This document shows, piece by piece, positions 48,797 to 58,549 of a stretch of DNA of 64,000 bases (position 1 is the stretch's first letter; every line of letters starts with the position of its first letter). The stretch is from positions 1,922,001 to 1,986,000 of the forward strand of contig CM114272.1 in the NCBI GenBank assembly GCA_050084515.1, given 5' to 3'. The translations under genes and the position numbers were made by a program. The DNA comes from Blasia pusilla. Lineage: Eukaryota > Marchantiophyta > Marchantiopsida > Blasiales. The notes under the pieces were generated by a model. It was not told the origin of the DNA. It searched no databases and worked only from the letters and a program-made list of their open reading frames with translations.

Positions 48797-48824
48797 TAAA
48801 CCCTAAACCCTAACCCTAAACCCT
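48797..48824. repeat. Interstitial plant-type telomere repeat
   Basis: Four tandem units of CCCTAAA type (three full-length, one CCCTAA). Such short interstitial tracts are common near plant genes and breakpoints. It supports a plant origin for the window. Confidence 0.85.
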
Positions 48825-48829
48825 TTTAA

Positions 48830-49640
48830 CATACCACTAGGAACATGCACCCTCCTTTTAGCCACCCATTTTCCGCCCAATGAAAGATTTTCTCCCTCAT
48901 TAAAAAATCAAAAACTTCGCAGATAATGAAATAAATAAATAAACTCCATACTACACGTGGGTCCAGCTTGACGCCACGTCAACGCGCCGAGGTGGAGGCC
49001 GACCAGCAACAGCAGGTTAAGCTGACCTGGACACTCTGTGAGATCTTCGAAAGTCCATTGGTTCGTCGCAGGGTCCACAAAATCCGAGACCGGTGTAGAT
49101 GCGGCTGCAAAAAGGCGGGAGCTAATGGGCGTTCTCACTCAACTGCCGCAAGAGAATAACGCATATTCTGGTCCAGTAGAATATTCTATAATGTTAGATT
49201 CTCCTTTCGCTAGATTCTCGGTCTTTCCGGAGGTTAAGGACTGCTCTGTCGGAAAGGAAAGGGAGTGGAATATATTCTCCCGCGCACGGACCCTGCGAAG
49301 GACAGCGTACAAGAAAAAATTGTTTCATAAAGTCTTTTTAATATATCATCATTTTTTAAATAAAAATTTGGGTTTTTTTGTATTATTATCTTATTCTTTA
49401 ACATGTGTTGAATGCCAATGGACTCCTTGTATTCTTTACTTGAAACAACTCTCGTGCTTATTCATCCCCTTATCTTTGTATCTTACTTAAATTAGGAGTT
49501 CATTTTGTGTCAAGTTAAAGATCCTCGTGTCGAAATATTGGTTGATTATATTTTACTAATAATCCTATCCTTTTATGATAGTAATGGATGTCGATTGGTG
49601 CATGTACAACCTTGTTTGTATGATGCAAAACTTTGGGTGC
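48830..49640. other. No recognised gene; GC-rich patch
   Basis: About 48950-49300 is relatively GC-rich and has a G-box-like cacgtgg near 48955. The frames 48968-49159 and 49038-49490 carry no family motif. A decayed gene start or promoter is possible. Confidence 0.3.
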
Positions 49641-49649
49641 AACTTAATT

Positions 49650-50650
49650 AGTTATGAAAATATTCATTGAAGGTACATCAAAAGCCTTTATGAGGTTTGG
49701 AACAAAAGAACCCTAGATCACCGTCTCACACTCCGAGTACTAATTGAAGAAACTTCCAAGTCCATAATTGGTCACAAGCCTCGTAAATTGTTATGATGTT
49801 TTTTGGACTTCAAGAAGGCATTCAACACAGTTCCAAGAGCACTTCTTTGGAAATGACTTGATGAGTTGGTTATCCCACCACAACAACTTACAACAATCAA
49901 GGTCTAGAGGTCCCTCGGAAACTGTTCGTGCGATAAAGTTTGGGCATTAGGAAAACCACTCCCCACAACATTCTACTGGCTGATTCTGGGGAGGTCCCAA
50001 TGGAGATTCATGCAATTAAAAATCTCATCACATTCCTCCAACACCCCGAGGATATTTGCAAGGACGATCCCAATCATCTCTCAACAAGAGCCTTTGAGGT
50101 TTCTAAAAGTAGTTCAACTCTTGGAGCACTACGCAAGGAGTGGCTCATGAAATGGGGAATCTCAATCGATGACCTATCCACGGCCATCCACCAGGACTTG
50201 GCTGAAGAACTACACAACAAGTACTTCTCCACCAATTGGGTTCGGCACTAACGACTTTGGGAAACCAGGGGAATACATCTCACAAAAATTGAGAAAGATG
50301 GAGGCGCTATCACATCCTCATGACCACTGGCCTCTTACATCGTTGCCCCCATTCCCACTAAGTGATGTAGTACATTAGCGAGATTCATATGTGGCTCACC
50401 TAACCTTGAGATTGAGAAAGGAAAATTCTTATCAAAGAAAAGAGAGGACAGATTTTGAAGATTTTGCAACTCAAGGATTATTGATAATGAACATCATTAC
50501 CTCTTCAACTGCACCTTTCACAATCATATTAAACTTGACTTCCGAGATTTCTTCACCCAACCCTCAAGTCAGATTCAAATTGCTAAATTCTTAAATAGTT
50601 GTGTGAAGACTAGAGAAAATCACTTGGCACAAAGGACCTCTTGCCCTTGT
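49650..50650 (+). mobile_element. Fragment of a LINE with reverse transcriptase and C-terminal segment
   Basis: Plus-strand frames contain DFKKAFNTVPRALLW (about 49805-49850), the motif A block of APE-type LINE reverse transcriptases, followed by DELVIPPQQLTTIK. Further on come VPMEIHAIKNLITFLQHPE (about 49995) and a C-terminal pattern FCNSRIIDNEHHYLFNC (C..H...C, about 50465-50515), as at the end of such LINE proteins. The palm motif with Y-x-D-D is missing between them, and stops interrupt all frames. It is a deleted relic unrelated to the RLE-type LINE at 1-5 kb. Confidence 0.7.
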
Positions 50651-50756
50651 TGGTGCTTTGCCACTTCTTTCTTCAAATTGTTCTAAACTAAGTCTCATGG
50701 CCTTGTGGGGTCCCGTGGACAATAAATCTATTCATTCATTCATTTTTCACATCTTC

Positions 50757-51027
50757 TAAGATAGATCGGTGAGATCTAATAGAGTGCCTTCGGAGATACT
50801 AGAGGACAGCCTTAAGAGGTCGAGGATGACTTGCTGAGGCCACAGGTAACGTGAGAGAGCAGGTTTCCCTTTGTTTCGGCTCATTTGGAGCCATATAGAG
50901 AAACTTACTATTTTGAGTAAGTTTTTATTTGAAGCATAGTTCACTTTCCACTTTGGGAAGTGATCTTTGATCCACTACAACAGGTCAAGAGCCAAGGAGG
51001 TGACCTGCGAGCATAGGTTATCGAGGA

Positions 51028-51103
<76 letters not shown>

Positions 51104-51260
51104 TTATTCTCTCTTTGTTGAACCTCTTGGCATGAGGCGGCGGAGCTATGGTCTTGTTTGCCTTGTGTTTGTAATCCAAGCCTCTCATTAGGAGGGTAGG
51201 TTTGGTTTGATATGAGAGAGATAGTGCACACCATGGAGAATTTGGTGTGAAACATTTATT
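50757..51260 (+). repeat. LTR-like repeat R3, copy 1, with (GA)n expansion
   Basis: This matches 63540-64000 in the same orientation and 62890-63370 in reverse. Landmarks are 'gagatctaatagagtgcctt', 'ggctcatttggagcc', 'cttactattttgagtaagtt', GGTGACCTG (50999-51007) and 'ttgttgaacctcttggcat'. The (GA)n tract 51029-51100 has replaced about 50 bp that other copies retain. Probably a solo LTR. Confidence 0.65.
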
Positions 51261-51426
51261 AAAGATTGAGTTATAGTCAAGCTCATGAGACACCTGAACT
51301 GCTATATTTGATACTCACACGAAGTGGGAAAGCTTAATCTCGGTTAGTTAGTTAAGCATGATTATCTTAACTATGGTTAGTTAATCACAGTTAGTCTAAC
51401 TTGAGACCATGGTTAAGATTAGGGTT

Positions 51427-51500
51427 AGTGTCGTGCGCATATACATCATTACATAACATACATCGCTGTCAGTCATCGAACACACACACAAACACCCACG
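51427..51500 (-). repeat. Module A, inverted copy next to the retrotransposon
   Basis: The reverse complement of this stretch matches about 60278-60345, the distal part of the 3' non-coding region of the DNMT retrotransposon. The match fades after about 50 bp. It lies about 115 bp upstream of the 5' LTR. Confidence 0.6.
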
Positions 51501-51614
51501 ATCCCATGCTAACTCATGGCATCCAAACAATGTGATTGATAAGAAGTACCAAAATATTTCCAATAAAATAAAATCCAATCGCTCTCACAACACCATAGTT
51601 CTCACATGGTCCAT

Positions 51615-51975
51615 TGTGTCAGGAACATCGTTTCTCACGACTTTCATGTTGAGGTCTTTTACAACCGGGTGACTTGTTGACCAGGTCACCTGCCCCTGGT
51701 AACCTGTGCGCGCAGGTTACCAAGGGAAAGGCTCTTCTTAGGGGAAGAGCCTTTTGGCTCTTCCCAACCTATATAAGAGAGGAAGATGGCTTTCCTAAGC
51801 CATCTTTCTCATGTTGAGCCGTTGGAGCACCTCCCTTGTATGTGTGTGAGCTAGGACTAGGGTGCTAGCGTCCGGATTCTTTGATAACACAGGGTGGACG
51901 AGGCTCGATATGCCGATGTAGATTGAGGAGTGGAGTTTTAGGCCGGGTGTGCCGTTTTTACTACTCTTTATTTTT
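51615..51975 (+). repeat. 5' LTR with core promoter and four stem-loops
   Basis: It begins TGTGTCAGG and matches 60461-60821 at 353 of 361 positions. A TATA box, tatataag, is at 51770-51777. Around it lie four inverted repeats of 23-24 bp: 51668-51690, 51698-51721 (GGTAACCTG/CAGGTTACC), 51742-51765 (GGGAAGAGCC/GGCTCTTCCC) and 51783-51806 (AAGATGGCTT/AAGCCATCTT). The LTR does not end in the usual CA; identity stops after ctttattttt. Confidence 0.9.
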
Positions 51976-53028
51976 ACATGAGAAAGATGTCAGGGGGCTG
52001 GTGGGAATTCGTTGTTTGCAGGTAGGCAAGCGAGTTGCCTTGGTCGGGAGCCCCTGGAGACGTGAGTGTGACGTTGTGTGTCATTTTTTCTGTTCAAAAG
52101 GCCATGGGCGGAAGCGCTGTCCATTTTTCTCAGATTTTGCAGGTGCGGATTGTTGGGGGACAGCAGCCGAGTGTAGCGTGTGGTGGGGCGTCGGGTGTAC
52201 GCAAGTAAGGGTGTCGAGAGAGAAGAAAGGCCAAGTTTGGGTCTTGCAGCCGCCGGGGGGCTGTCAAGTAAAGACGTCTAGGTTAGGTCGAAGTTTAGGG
52301 TTAGGGCGCGGACGAGCAGTGGCGCGACGGACAGGCACGGACGGGGCGGCGCGACGGCGGCGGGATGGACGGTGGATGGGCGGCGGCGTGGCAGCGTGGC
52401 GGGCGGCATGGACGGCGCGAGGCGGGGTGTCGGCAAAGGCAAGAGGCGGCGGACAGCGCGACGGGCCCCGCGGAGGAGGGGAGATTGTGGCGGAGATTGT
52501 CATATCATGTGGAGGAGTGCATATTGACGGTGCAGCAGGTTGGAGGGCGTGATCAGGTTACCCATTCGAGTCCCTTTTCCCGCACTTGTCGTGTGTGATT
52601 GAGAGTGTTGGGTATCGGGTAGTAGCTGGTGCTAGATGGGTGCAGTGATGGTGACGAGTGTAGATTCTTTTCATGTGTATCATGTTGGTAGAGATACGGC
52701 GGTTGCCGAGTAGGGGTCGCGTGTATGACCTGAGAGAGTGTTGCTAGGTTAGGTGAGTCAGTTGGGAGGCTCATGGTGAGCCCGAGTGTTGAGCGTGCGT
52801 GAGGTCGGGTATGTCATCACGGGATTAACGTTAGCCTAGGTGACCTAGTGAGGCGTGTGGGAGACTCTCGGTGAGTCTGAGTGCTTGAGCGGGTGAGACA
52901 GGGTTTGTCATCACGGCGTTCTTCCAGGGTTTGGAAGAACGGGGTAGTGCGAGCAGTGGTAGTGGTGTGACATGGAGTGGAGTGCGATACCGAGGGGTTA
53001 CCGGTGAGGAGCTCCTCGACATCCATCC
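51976..53028 (+). other. Leader of the retrotransposon, with a CpG-rich segment
   Basis: Non-coding leader between LTR and gag. The part 52300-52480 is extremely G- and CpG-rich (repeated gcggcg/gacgg words). A diverged two-copy repeat lies at about 52753-52822 and 52838-52917, each ending 'gtcatcacgg'. Open frames here (51881-52552) are of biased composition and show no motif. Confidence 0.6.
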
Positions 53029-53930
53029 GTGGATCGGATCGTCATTATCGACACCGGTCCGGTGACGAGATCACCAAGTGAGACAGAGTACTTGGCGAGG
53101 AGATGGGCGACATGGGCCATCGGGGCATGCGTCGTTTTCGGTGCGATGGGCACCATCGACTTAGATGATTTCATCCATGAGTTCGACACATGGTGCGACT
53201 TCCAAGAGATACGGACCCTGACACGGTTCAACCCTTTCATGGCATGGAAGGGGTTGTTCCAGCATTTGGAGGGTCCTCCGATGGATGACTACATGGAGTT
53301 TCGATCACTATATTCAGTAGAGATCGATGCCTGGAGGATGTATTGGGCTCCAGGGTATGTGTCCACTAGTGGTCGGGAGGCATATGATGGGATTGTGAGA
53401 GGAGAGAGACCCACACCATCATCCTGGAGACTAAATGGAGAGGAGGGCAGTGACACAGGCGATGTGGCAAAGACCTTTGGTGGTAGAGGGCCACCCAGCT
53501 TCAGCCCCACAGTGGAGTTCTTCCGACAGTTGGGGAAGAGCTACCGTATGCGTCTGCACCGACAAGTGAAGAGTCTCTGAGGATTTTCAGCGACGATCGG
53601 GTGAGATTCTGAGAGAGGCCTTCACACGCATGAGGAGGCTGATCATTGCTACGTTTGGAGTGATTGAGGCGTAGTCAGTCCAATATTGGTACGGGGTTCT
53701 AGACCGAGAACTACGGAGGAGAGTCCGAGATGCGGTCTTTGATTCACAAATGAAGCCCACATTGAAGGTGGTCTTTGAGTTGTCCGAGCGTATTGAGCTC
53801 AACATGAGTGAGGAGCAGGTAGTGCCGCTGGATTTTCTCGAGAGTCGACGGGTCCACGAGCCGGCGGTGACCCCACAGGTGCCACAGCGAGCACCCATAC
53901 CAAGGGAGCGGGCCCAGTGTGCCTAGAGAG
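53008..53930 (+). pseudogene. gag, capsid region
   Basis: The first frame (open from the stop at 53005; GTG at 53029, no early ATG) carries FDTWCDFQEIRTLTRF and SPTVEFFRQLGKSYRMRL. It shifts frame near 53570 into DFQRRSGEILREAFTRM, then SVQYWYGVLDRELRRRVRDA and LKVVFELSERIE, the typical gag pattern of Ty3-type elements (acidic/basic helices, 'L...lr..v', 'e.ae.ie'). A TAG interrupts at 53672-53674. The original start is not certain. Confidence 0.65.
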
Positions 53931-54112
53931 CAGGGCGGGTACCGTGAGCCTATGAGGCAACGACCCGCACCTACATATGTTCCCCCCAGGACCGATGTGG
54001 TCTTGTTGGGCGTGTGGAGGGGCCCATAGGCGAGAGGCGCCCAAAGCATGGGAGAGGACCACAGCGCCCGATTGCGCATGAGCCACGAGAGGATGGCCCC
54101 ACCACACACCGG

Positions 54113-54153
54113 TGTGACCATTGCCACGATATGGTCACACTAGGGATAGATGT
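54113..54153 (+). pseudogene. gag CCHC zinc knuckle, split by a frameshift
   Basis: CDHCH is read in one frame and YGHTRDRC in the next. Together they have the C-x2-C-x4-H-x4-C spacing of retroviral-type nucleocapsid knuckles. The frame break falls at 54125-54127 and is consistent with loss of one base. In an intact element this knuckle binds genomic RNA for packaging. Confidence 0.75.
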
Positions 54154-55042
54154 TTTGACCTTCGCCGAGGGGCACCTCCAGAGGTAGGCCGAGGGCCTGG
54201 GGGCGGTCGTCCTGGAGGAGGTCGGGGAGTTCTTCCTGGACGTGGTGGTAGAGGACCACCACCAGCCAGAGGAGATGGAGCAGGAGCACCAAAGCCGGCA
54301 CTTCTCTCACGCATCGATCAGTTGGAGCAGAGGATTGCTCCCATGACGATGATGCAACTTAGGGAAGGCACAGAACTGCGAGCACCTAGTGTGACTCCAG
54401 TCTCTACCTCTTACCCTGACCCGGGTGAGGATCTCGCCAATATGGGATTCATGTGTAGTGCAGCCCAGGTTGAGGCAGCTGCAATGGTGACTCGGGGTGC
54501 TGCGAGAGGCACCGAGCCATTGAGAGGTGGAGTTGAGATTGACCCACCAGAGGGGACCGATGGGCGGCAGGCCAGGGTTCCACAGTCGTTCACATTGTCG
54601 GAGGCACACACCATCGATGGTGCCTCGACGACCAACGGTACCTACAGTTCAAGCACCTACGTCGACGTCACAAGGAGTTGGAGTGACAACTCCTACGCCG
54701 GCTCGAGTGGAGTCAGTGTCGACTATAGTGTTGGAGGTGGCCACTAGAGTGAGTCAGACTCCTCTATTTTCCGCCTTAGAGTTGGCGACGTTGGGAGTTG
54801 GACCAGCTGAGGTGTTTCGGTTGGCCGCCACGTTGTGTGAGCGTGGAGAGATGACTACTTCTTGTTCAGAGGTAGTTGAGGAGGTGGTGGACTTGCCCTC
54901 AGAGCCGGTGCTTGGGACGTTCCCCACAGAGTCATGGCATGCGGCGGCGGCGAAGTTGGTAAATATGCCAGCTCAACCAGCCATAGAGCGGAGATGGTGA
55001 CACACAGAGTAGTATTCTTGGATAATCAGTGGAGTATTTCGC
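54154..55042 (+). pseudogene. gag-pro linker, Gly/Pro/Arg-rich then Thr/Val-rich
   Basis: After the knuckle comes a basic Gly/Pro/Arg-rich stretch (about 54154-54290), then about 230 codons of Thr/Ser/Val-rich sequence without recognised domain. The frame changes near 54620-54750, and stops at 54998 (TGA) and 55010 (TAG) precede the protease. It may be a spacer. Confidence 0.5.
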
Positions 55043-55420
55043 TTGGTTAGTCCGACGGGGACAATATACCACCCGCAGCGCATCCTACTTGATTCGGGAG
55101 CGCAACCCTTGATGTTAGGGAAGGCGACCTGTTTAGCGTTGGGGTTACGGAAGGCCGACATTGAGCCTTGTCCCTTCCAGATACAGACCTCGATTGGGGG
55201 CGTATCACCCACTCAGTATATGACTCGACAGGAGATTGTTGTGAGAGTCCAGCCAGAGCATGCGACGGATAGTGCTATGGTGCGCACACGTGCGATTACG
55301 ACACCAGCTGAGTCGTACGATGTGTTGGTGGGGAGTACAGTGTTATATCCCCTAGGATTCATCCTTGACTTCTGGGAGGAGACCGTTGCTTATCGGCCAG
55401 GATGGCGGTCAGGTGACGGT
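55043..55420 (+). pseudogene. Retropepsin-type aspartic protease
   Basis: LLDSGAQPLMLG carries the catalytic D-S-G (55091-55099). About 75 residues later YDVLVGSTVLYPLGFILDFW gives the hydrophobic-hydrophobic-G and 'IDF' part found at the end of retropepsins. The frame is open through this region and on into the linker before the methyltransferase. It would cleave the Gag-Pol polyprotein. The catalytic triad itself is intact; the breaks lie outside. Confidence 0.8.
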
Positions 55421-55800
55421 CGGATGAGTCAGTTACCCGTGCAGTTTGCGGGACGAGGTGGTCGATCACGAGGCGAGTCTGTGACCACGTTGGCGGCTTT
55501 CACAGGTAGTGTTAGCTGGCCAGGAGAGTTGTTGGAGGGGAACGCACATGCGGAGGATGTCCCAGTAGCGGATAGTCCCACGGAGAGACAGGCCATGGCG
55601 GGTGTCTCTTCCCATGTTAGCGATGCCTCTTCACCATTATGGGGTACGACTCGAGAGCTACAGAGGAGTGCCGACGACCTCGTGAGGCAGGCGTGGAGTC
55701 ATGTTTTTATCCCAGAGCAGCAAGAGTCACGTGGCGATCGAGCTATTGGAGTGGAGACGATGACCCCACTAGATACCACACTGTTGTGTGGCGGTGCGAA
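55421..55800 (+). pseudogene. Linker between protease and methyltransferase
   Basis: In the protease frame, containing SPLWGTTRELQRSADDLV, a Trp, then FIPEQQ and PLDTTLL. No known domain is recognised, but a related peptide (PLWGLSEELRRLADEHL ... APEHD ... SLDTTLI) is encoded at 62710-62865. The linker is therefore conserved between two diverged elements and probably functional, perhaps as an N-terminal part of the methyltransferase module. Confidence 0.65.
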
Positions 55801-57012
55801 GGAGGGTGTTAGGGTGTTAGATCTCTTTGGAGGATTAGCACGGATTGGTCGCATGATTGCAGGTGGGCATACGGGTGCATCAGTACCTTTATGTGGAGAG
55901 AGATGAGACCGCGCGGCGAGTATCATTACGTCACATGGCGAGATTGGTCTAGAGGTATCCTGAGTTGTTGTCGGTATCTGCGATGCGGGGATACCAAAGA
56001 TACGCTACCCGTCGACATATCTTTGGTGGGGCGCAGATCGGATAGAGTTGGCACCATTCATTTGGTGATTGCTGGATGGCCATGTCAGGGTCATTCATCA
56101 GCTGGCCGAGGATTTGGATTGCAGGATCCGAGGTCAGGGATATTTTGGGAGATGCTGCGAGTAGTACGACACTTGCAGCAGAGTCAGATATGTTCTCCAG
56201 CGTACATTTTGGAGAACGTGCCGTTGTTGGGAGATACTCGTGCACGTGTGATGACGAGTGTACATCAGGTGAGGTCCTGGTTGGGACCGGATGTGTTGTT
56301 AGATGCAGCGAGAGTTGGGTCACGTGCCCATCATCCACGACTGTGGTGGACGAACTTGATACCATCAGAGGTACCGAGTCGAGCCTACAGTGGAGTCCAG
56401 AGAGCACCACATCTCACGGTGGATGCTATTTTGGACTCAGGGCGTCGATCTCAGGTGGTGACACGCGATGATAGACCACCGTTGGCCACGGCCAATAGGG
56501 TGGGGGAGTTGAGGACAGCCTTACCTACGTTGGTGAGCTTCCCAACATCCCATGCCTTTCGTTAGGGAGGGCCAGGCATGATTTGGGATGAGGTGACCGG
56601 AGTATTGGAGGAGCCTACAGCAGATGAGCGCGAGCGCGCCATGGGGTTCACTACCGGTACTACGGCGGTGCGAGGGATGACTGAGGCATCACGGAGACAG
56701 GTGTTGGGGCAGGCGATGGATCTCAACTGTCTCACATGGATAGTCAGCCTAGGTATGGTTGAGCAGAGACGGATGCGAGTGTCATCCATGCCGTCACGTC
56801 CACGAGTTGGACCACTGCCTACAGGGTCTGTACAGGCATTGGCTGGGAGCGAGACGAGAAGAGATAGGCACCCATGGACTTCCTGGGACGTCGTTCGAGC
56901 AGAGAGTGCGAAGGCGGCTAGAGTAGTACATGTTCATTTTTTGGATGTGGAGCATGGTGTAGGAGGTCAGAGTGGAGTGGCTGTTGCGGAGGTGGCTAGG
57001 GTTGCTACATAG
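55801..57012 (+). pseudogene. DNMT3-type C5-cytosine DNA methyltransferase inside the pol region
   Basis: Motif I VLDLFGGLARIGRM (SAM binding) is at 55814-55855 in the protease frame. A frame change within 55866-55900 follows; a third frame there shows a YLYVERDETARRV-like motif II. From 55891 one frame carries motif IV LVIAGWPCQGHSS (catalytic Cys codon 56083-56085), motif VI YILENVPLLG (ENV 56212-56220), motif VIII region RAHHPRLWWTNL, and, after an in-frame TAG at 56563-56565, ERERAMGFTTGTT and RRQVLGQAMDLNCLTWIV (motifs IX/X). The order, short target-recognition region and the GF ... LG-x-x-x-(V/L)x block resemble DNMT3 rather than MET1/CMT or the permuted DRM enzymes. After a TAG at 57010-57012 the same frame runs into RT. 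It would methylate cytosine at carbon 5. This copy cannot make the whole enzyme. Family assignment to DNMT3 is inference from motif spacing. Confidence 0.88.
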
Positions 57013-57054
57013 CAACCAAAGCCGGAGGTTGCGTCCTCTCTGAGTGAGGTCACG

Positions 57055-57900
57055 ATGGAGACTTGGGAGCCTGTGATAGGTCTCAAGTTGATAGGAGGAG
57101 AGCGACGGCGAGTTCATAGGTTTCTGAGAGGGCATGTCAGTTGTTTTGCCTTCAGGATGAGAGACTTGGGTACGCTGAAGGGTCCCGGGATACGGATTGA
57201 GTTGGCTAGTGATACGCCAATCTTTCGTCGACCCTACAGGTATTCTGATATGGAACGAACCTTGATTCAGAGCAGGAGTCAGGACTTGTTGGAGGCAAGA
57301 CTTGTGGAGTTATCACATGGGGAGTATGCATCTGCCATAGTCATGCCGGCGAAGAAGGATATGTATGGCAATTGGACGGATAGGTGGATGTGTGGAGATT
57401 ACCGTCCTATCAACCGGATGCAGAGCGAAGTCGATCGATATGCCATGCCTATTCTCGAGAGATCTTTGATGCGGTAGGGCATGCAAAGATCTTGATTTAG
57501 ATCTCCGTCTTTGGCTATCATCAGCTTCCTATCAGGTTGGAGGACATGGAGAAGACAGCATTCTGGGGGATAGATCGGTTGGGGAGAGATTGCTTGTATC
57601 AGTGGCGGTTCTTACCATTTGGGTTGAAGAACGCGCCTGCGGAGTTTCAGAGAGTGATGGATAGGATTCTGGCTGGCTTGGATTTTGTATGATGTTACAT
57701 AGATGATATTCTTATCTTCAGTTCCACGGTTGAGGAGCATGAGCGACACTTGGAGGAGGTGTTTCGGCGATTGCAGTTACATGAATTGAAGTTACATCCA
57801 GGCAAGTGCAGATTCTTTCAGGAGCAGATTGAGTACTTGGGACACACCATATACCCGAGTGGGTTAGGCATTTAGAGCATTTAAGGTAGAGGCTATTGCG
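57055..57900 (+). pseudogene. Reverse transcriptase
   Basis: The methyltransferase frame continues into WTDRWMCGDYRPINRMQSEV and YAMPIL (57055-57477). A frameshift follows near 57460; the next frame has FGYHQLPIR, FLPFGLKNAPAEFQRVMD (about 57607-57660) and YIDDILIFS with the catalytic Y-I-D-D at 57696-57707. A TGA at 57690-57692 sits two codons before it. FFQEQIEYLGHTIYPSGLG closes the domain. All expected RT motifs are present across frames. There is no PPT-specific or extra insertion. Confidence 0.9.
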
Positions 57901-57921
57901 CACATTCCACGCCCTACAAAT

Positions 57922-58504
57922 GTGAGTCGAGTCCGAGCATTTCTTGGACTGGCGAACTTCTATCGACGGTATGTCAAGGGTTTTAGTGCGATCGCAAAGT
58001 CTTTGACCTTGTTGACGAGACTTGATCAGGTGTGGTTGTGGGGAGATGATCAGGAGCGAGCATTTCAGGAGCTCAAGGACAGGTTGACGTCCTCACCCAT
58101 TTTACAGAGACCGGTTAGGGGTCGCCCATTCGATTACATACAGTTGGAGCATGTTGGGTCTAGGAGCAGTGCTTACTCAGAGGGATGACGAGGAGAGGGA
58201 GTTTGTTGTGGCTTACGCGAGCCGATCGAACAACATTGCAGAGGCAAAGTATAGCTCCTACAAGGGAGAGTGCTTGGCTGCAGTGTGGGCCGTGGCACAT
58301 TTTAGGTGCTATTTATTTGGCAACCCTTTCACACTTATCACTGATCATCAGCCGTTAAGGTGGTTGATGGAGTCCGACAAGCTTACGGGAAAGCTTGCCA
58401 GGTGGGCTCTATTACTACAGGAGTATGAGTTTGAGGTGGTTCATAGGCCAGGTCAGCTGAACCAGGATGCAGATGGGTTGAGTCGTAACCCATGTCCAAG
58501 TTAG
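57922..58504 (+). pseudogene. RT connection and RNase H
   Basis: VRAFLGLANFYRRYVKGFSA is the conserved post-RT block. A frame change at about 58140-58160 falls on the first RNase H Asp motif, leaving MLGLGAVLTQRDDEEREFVV in the next frame. Then come AYASRSNNIAE, SYKGECLAAVWAV (Glu), TDHQPLRWLM (Asp) and QDADGLSRNP (Asp). This is a Ty3-type RNase H that would degrade the RNA strand. Three of four catalytic acidic residues are seen; the first lies at the break. Confidence 0.88.
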
Positions 58505-58549
58505 AGAGACGACACAGGAGCTCGATGGCACGGAGAGAGTGATGAGGAG

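Noticed and set aside
51881-52552. 223-codon frame at the start of the retrotransposon
   Set aside because: It runs from the LTR through the leader and a GC-rich simple-sequence block; composition-driven, no gag motif.
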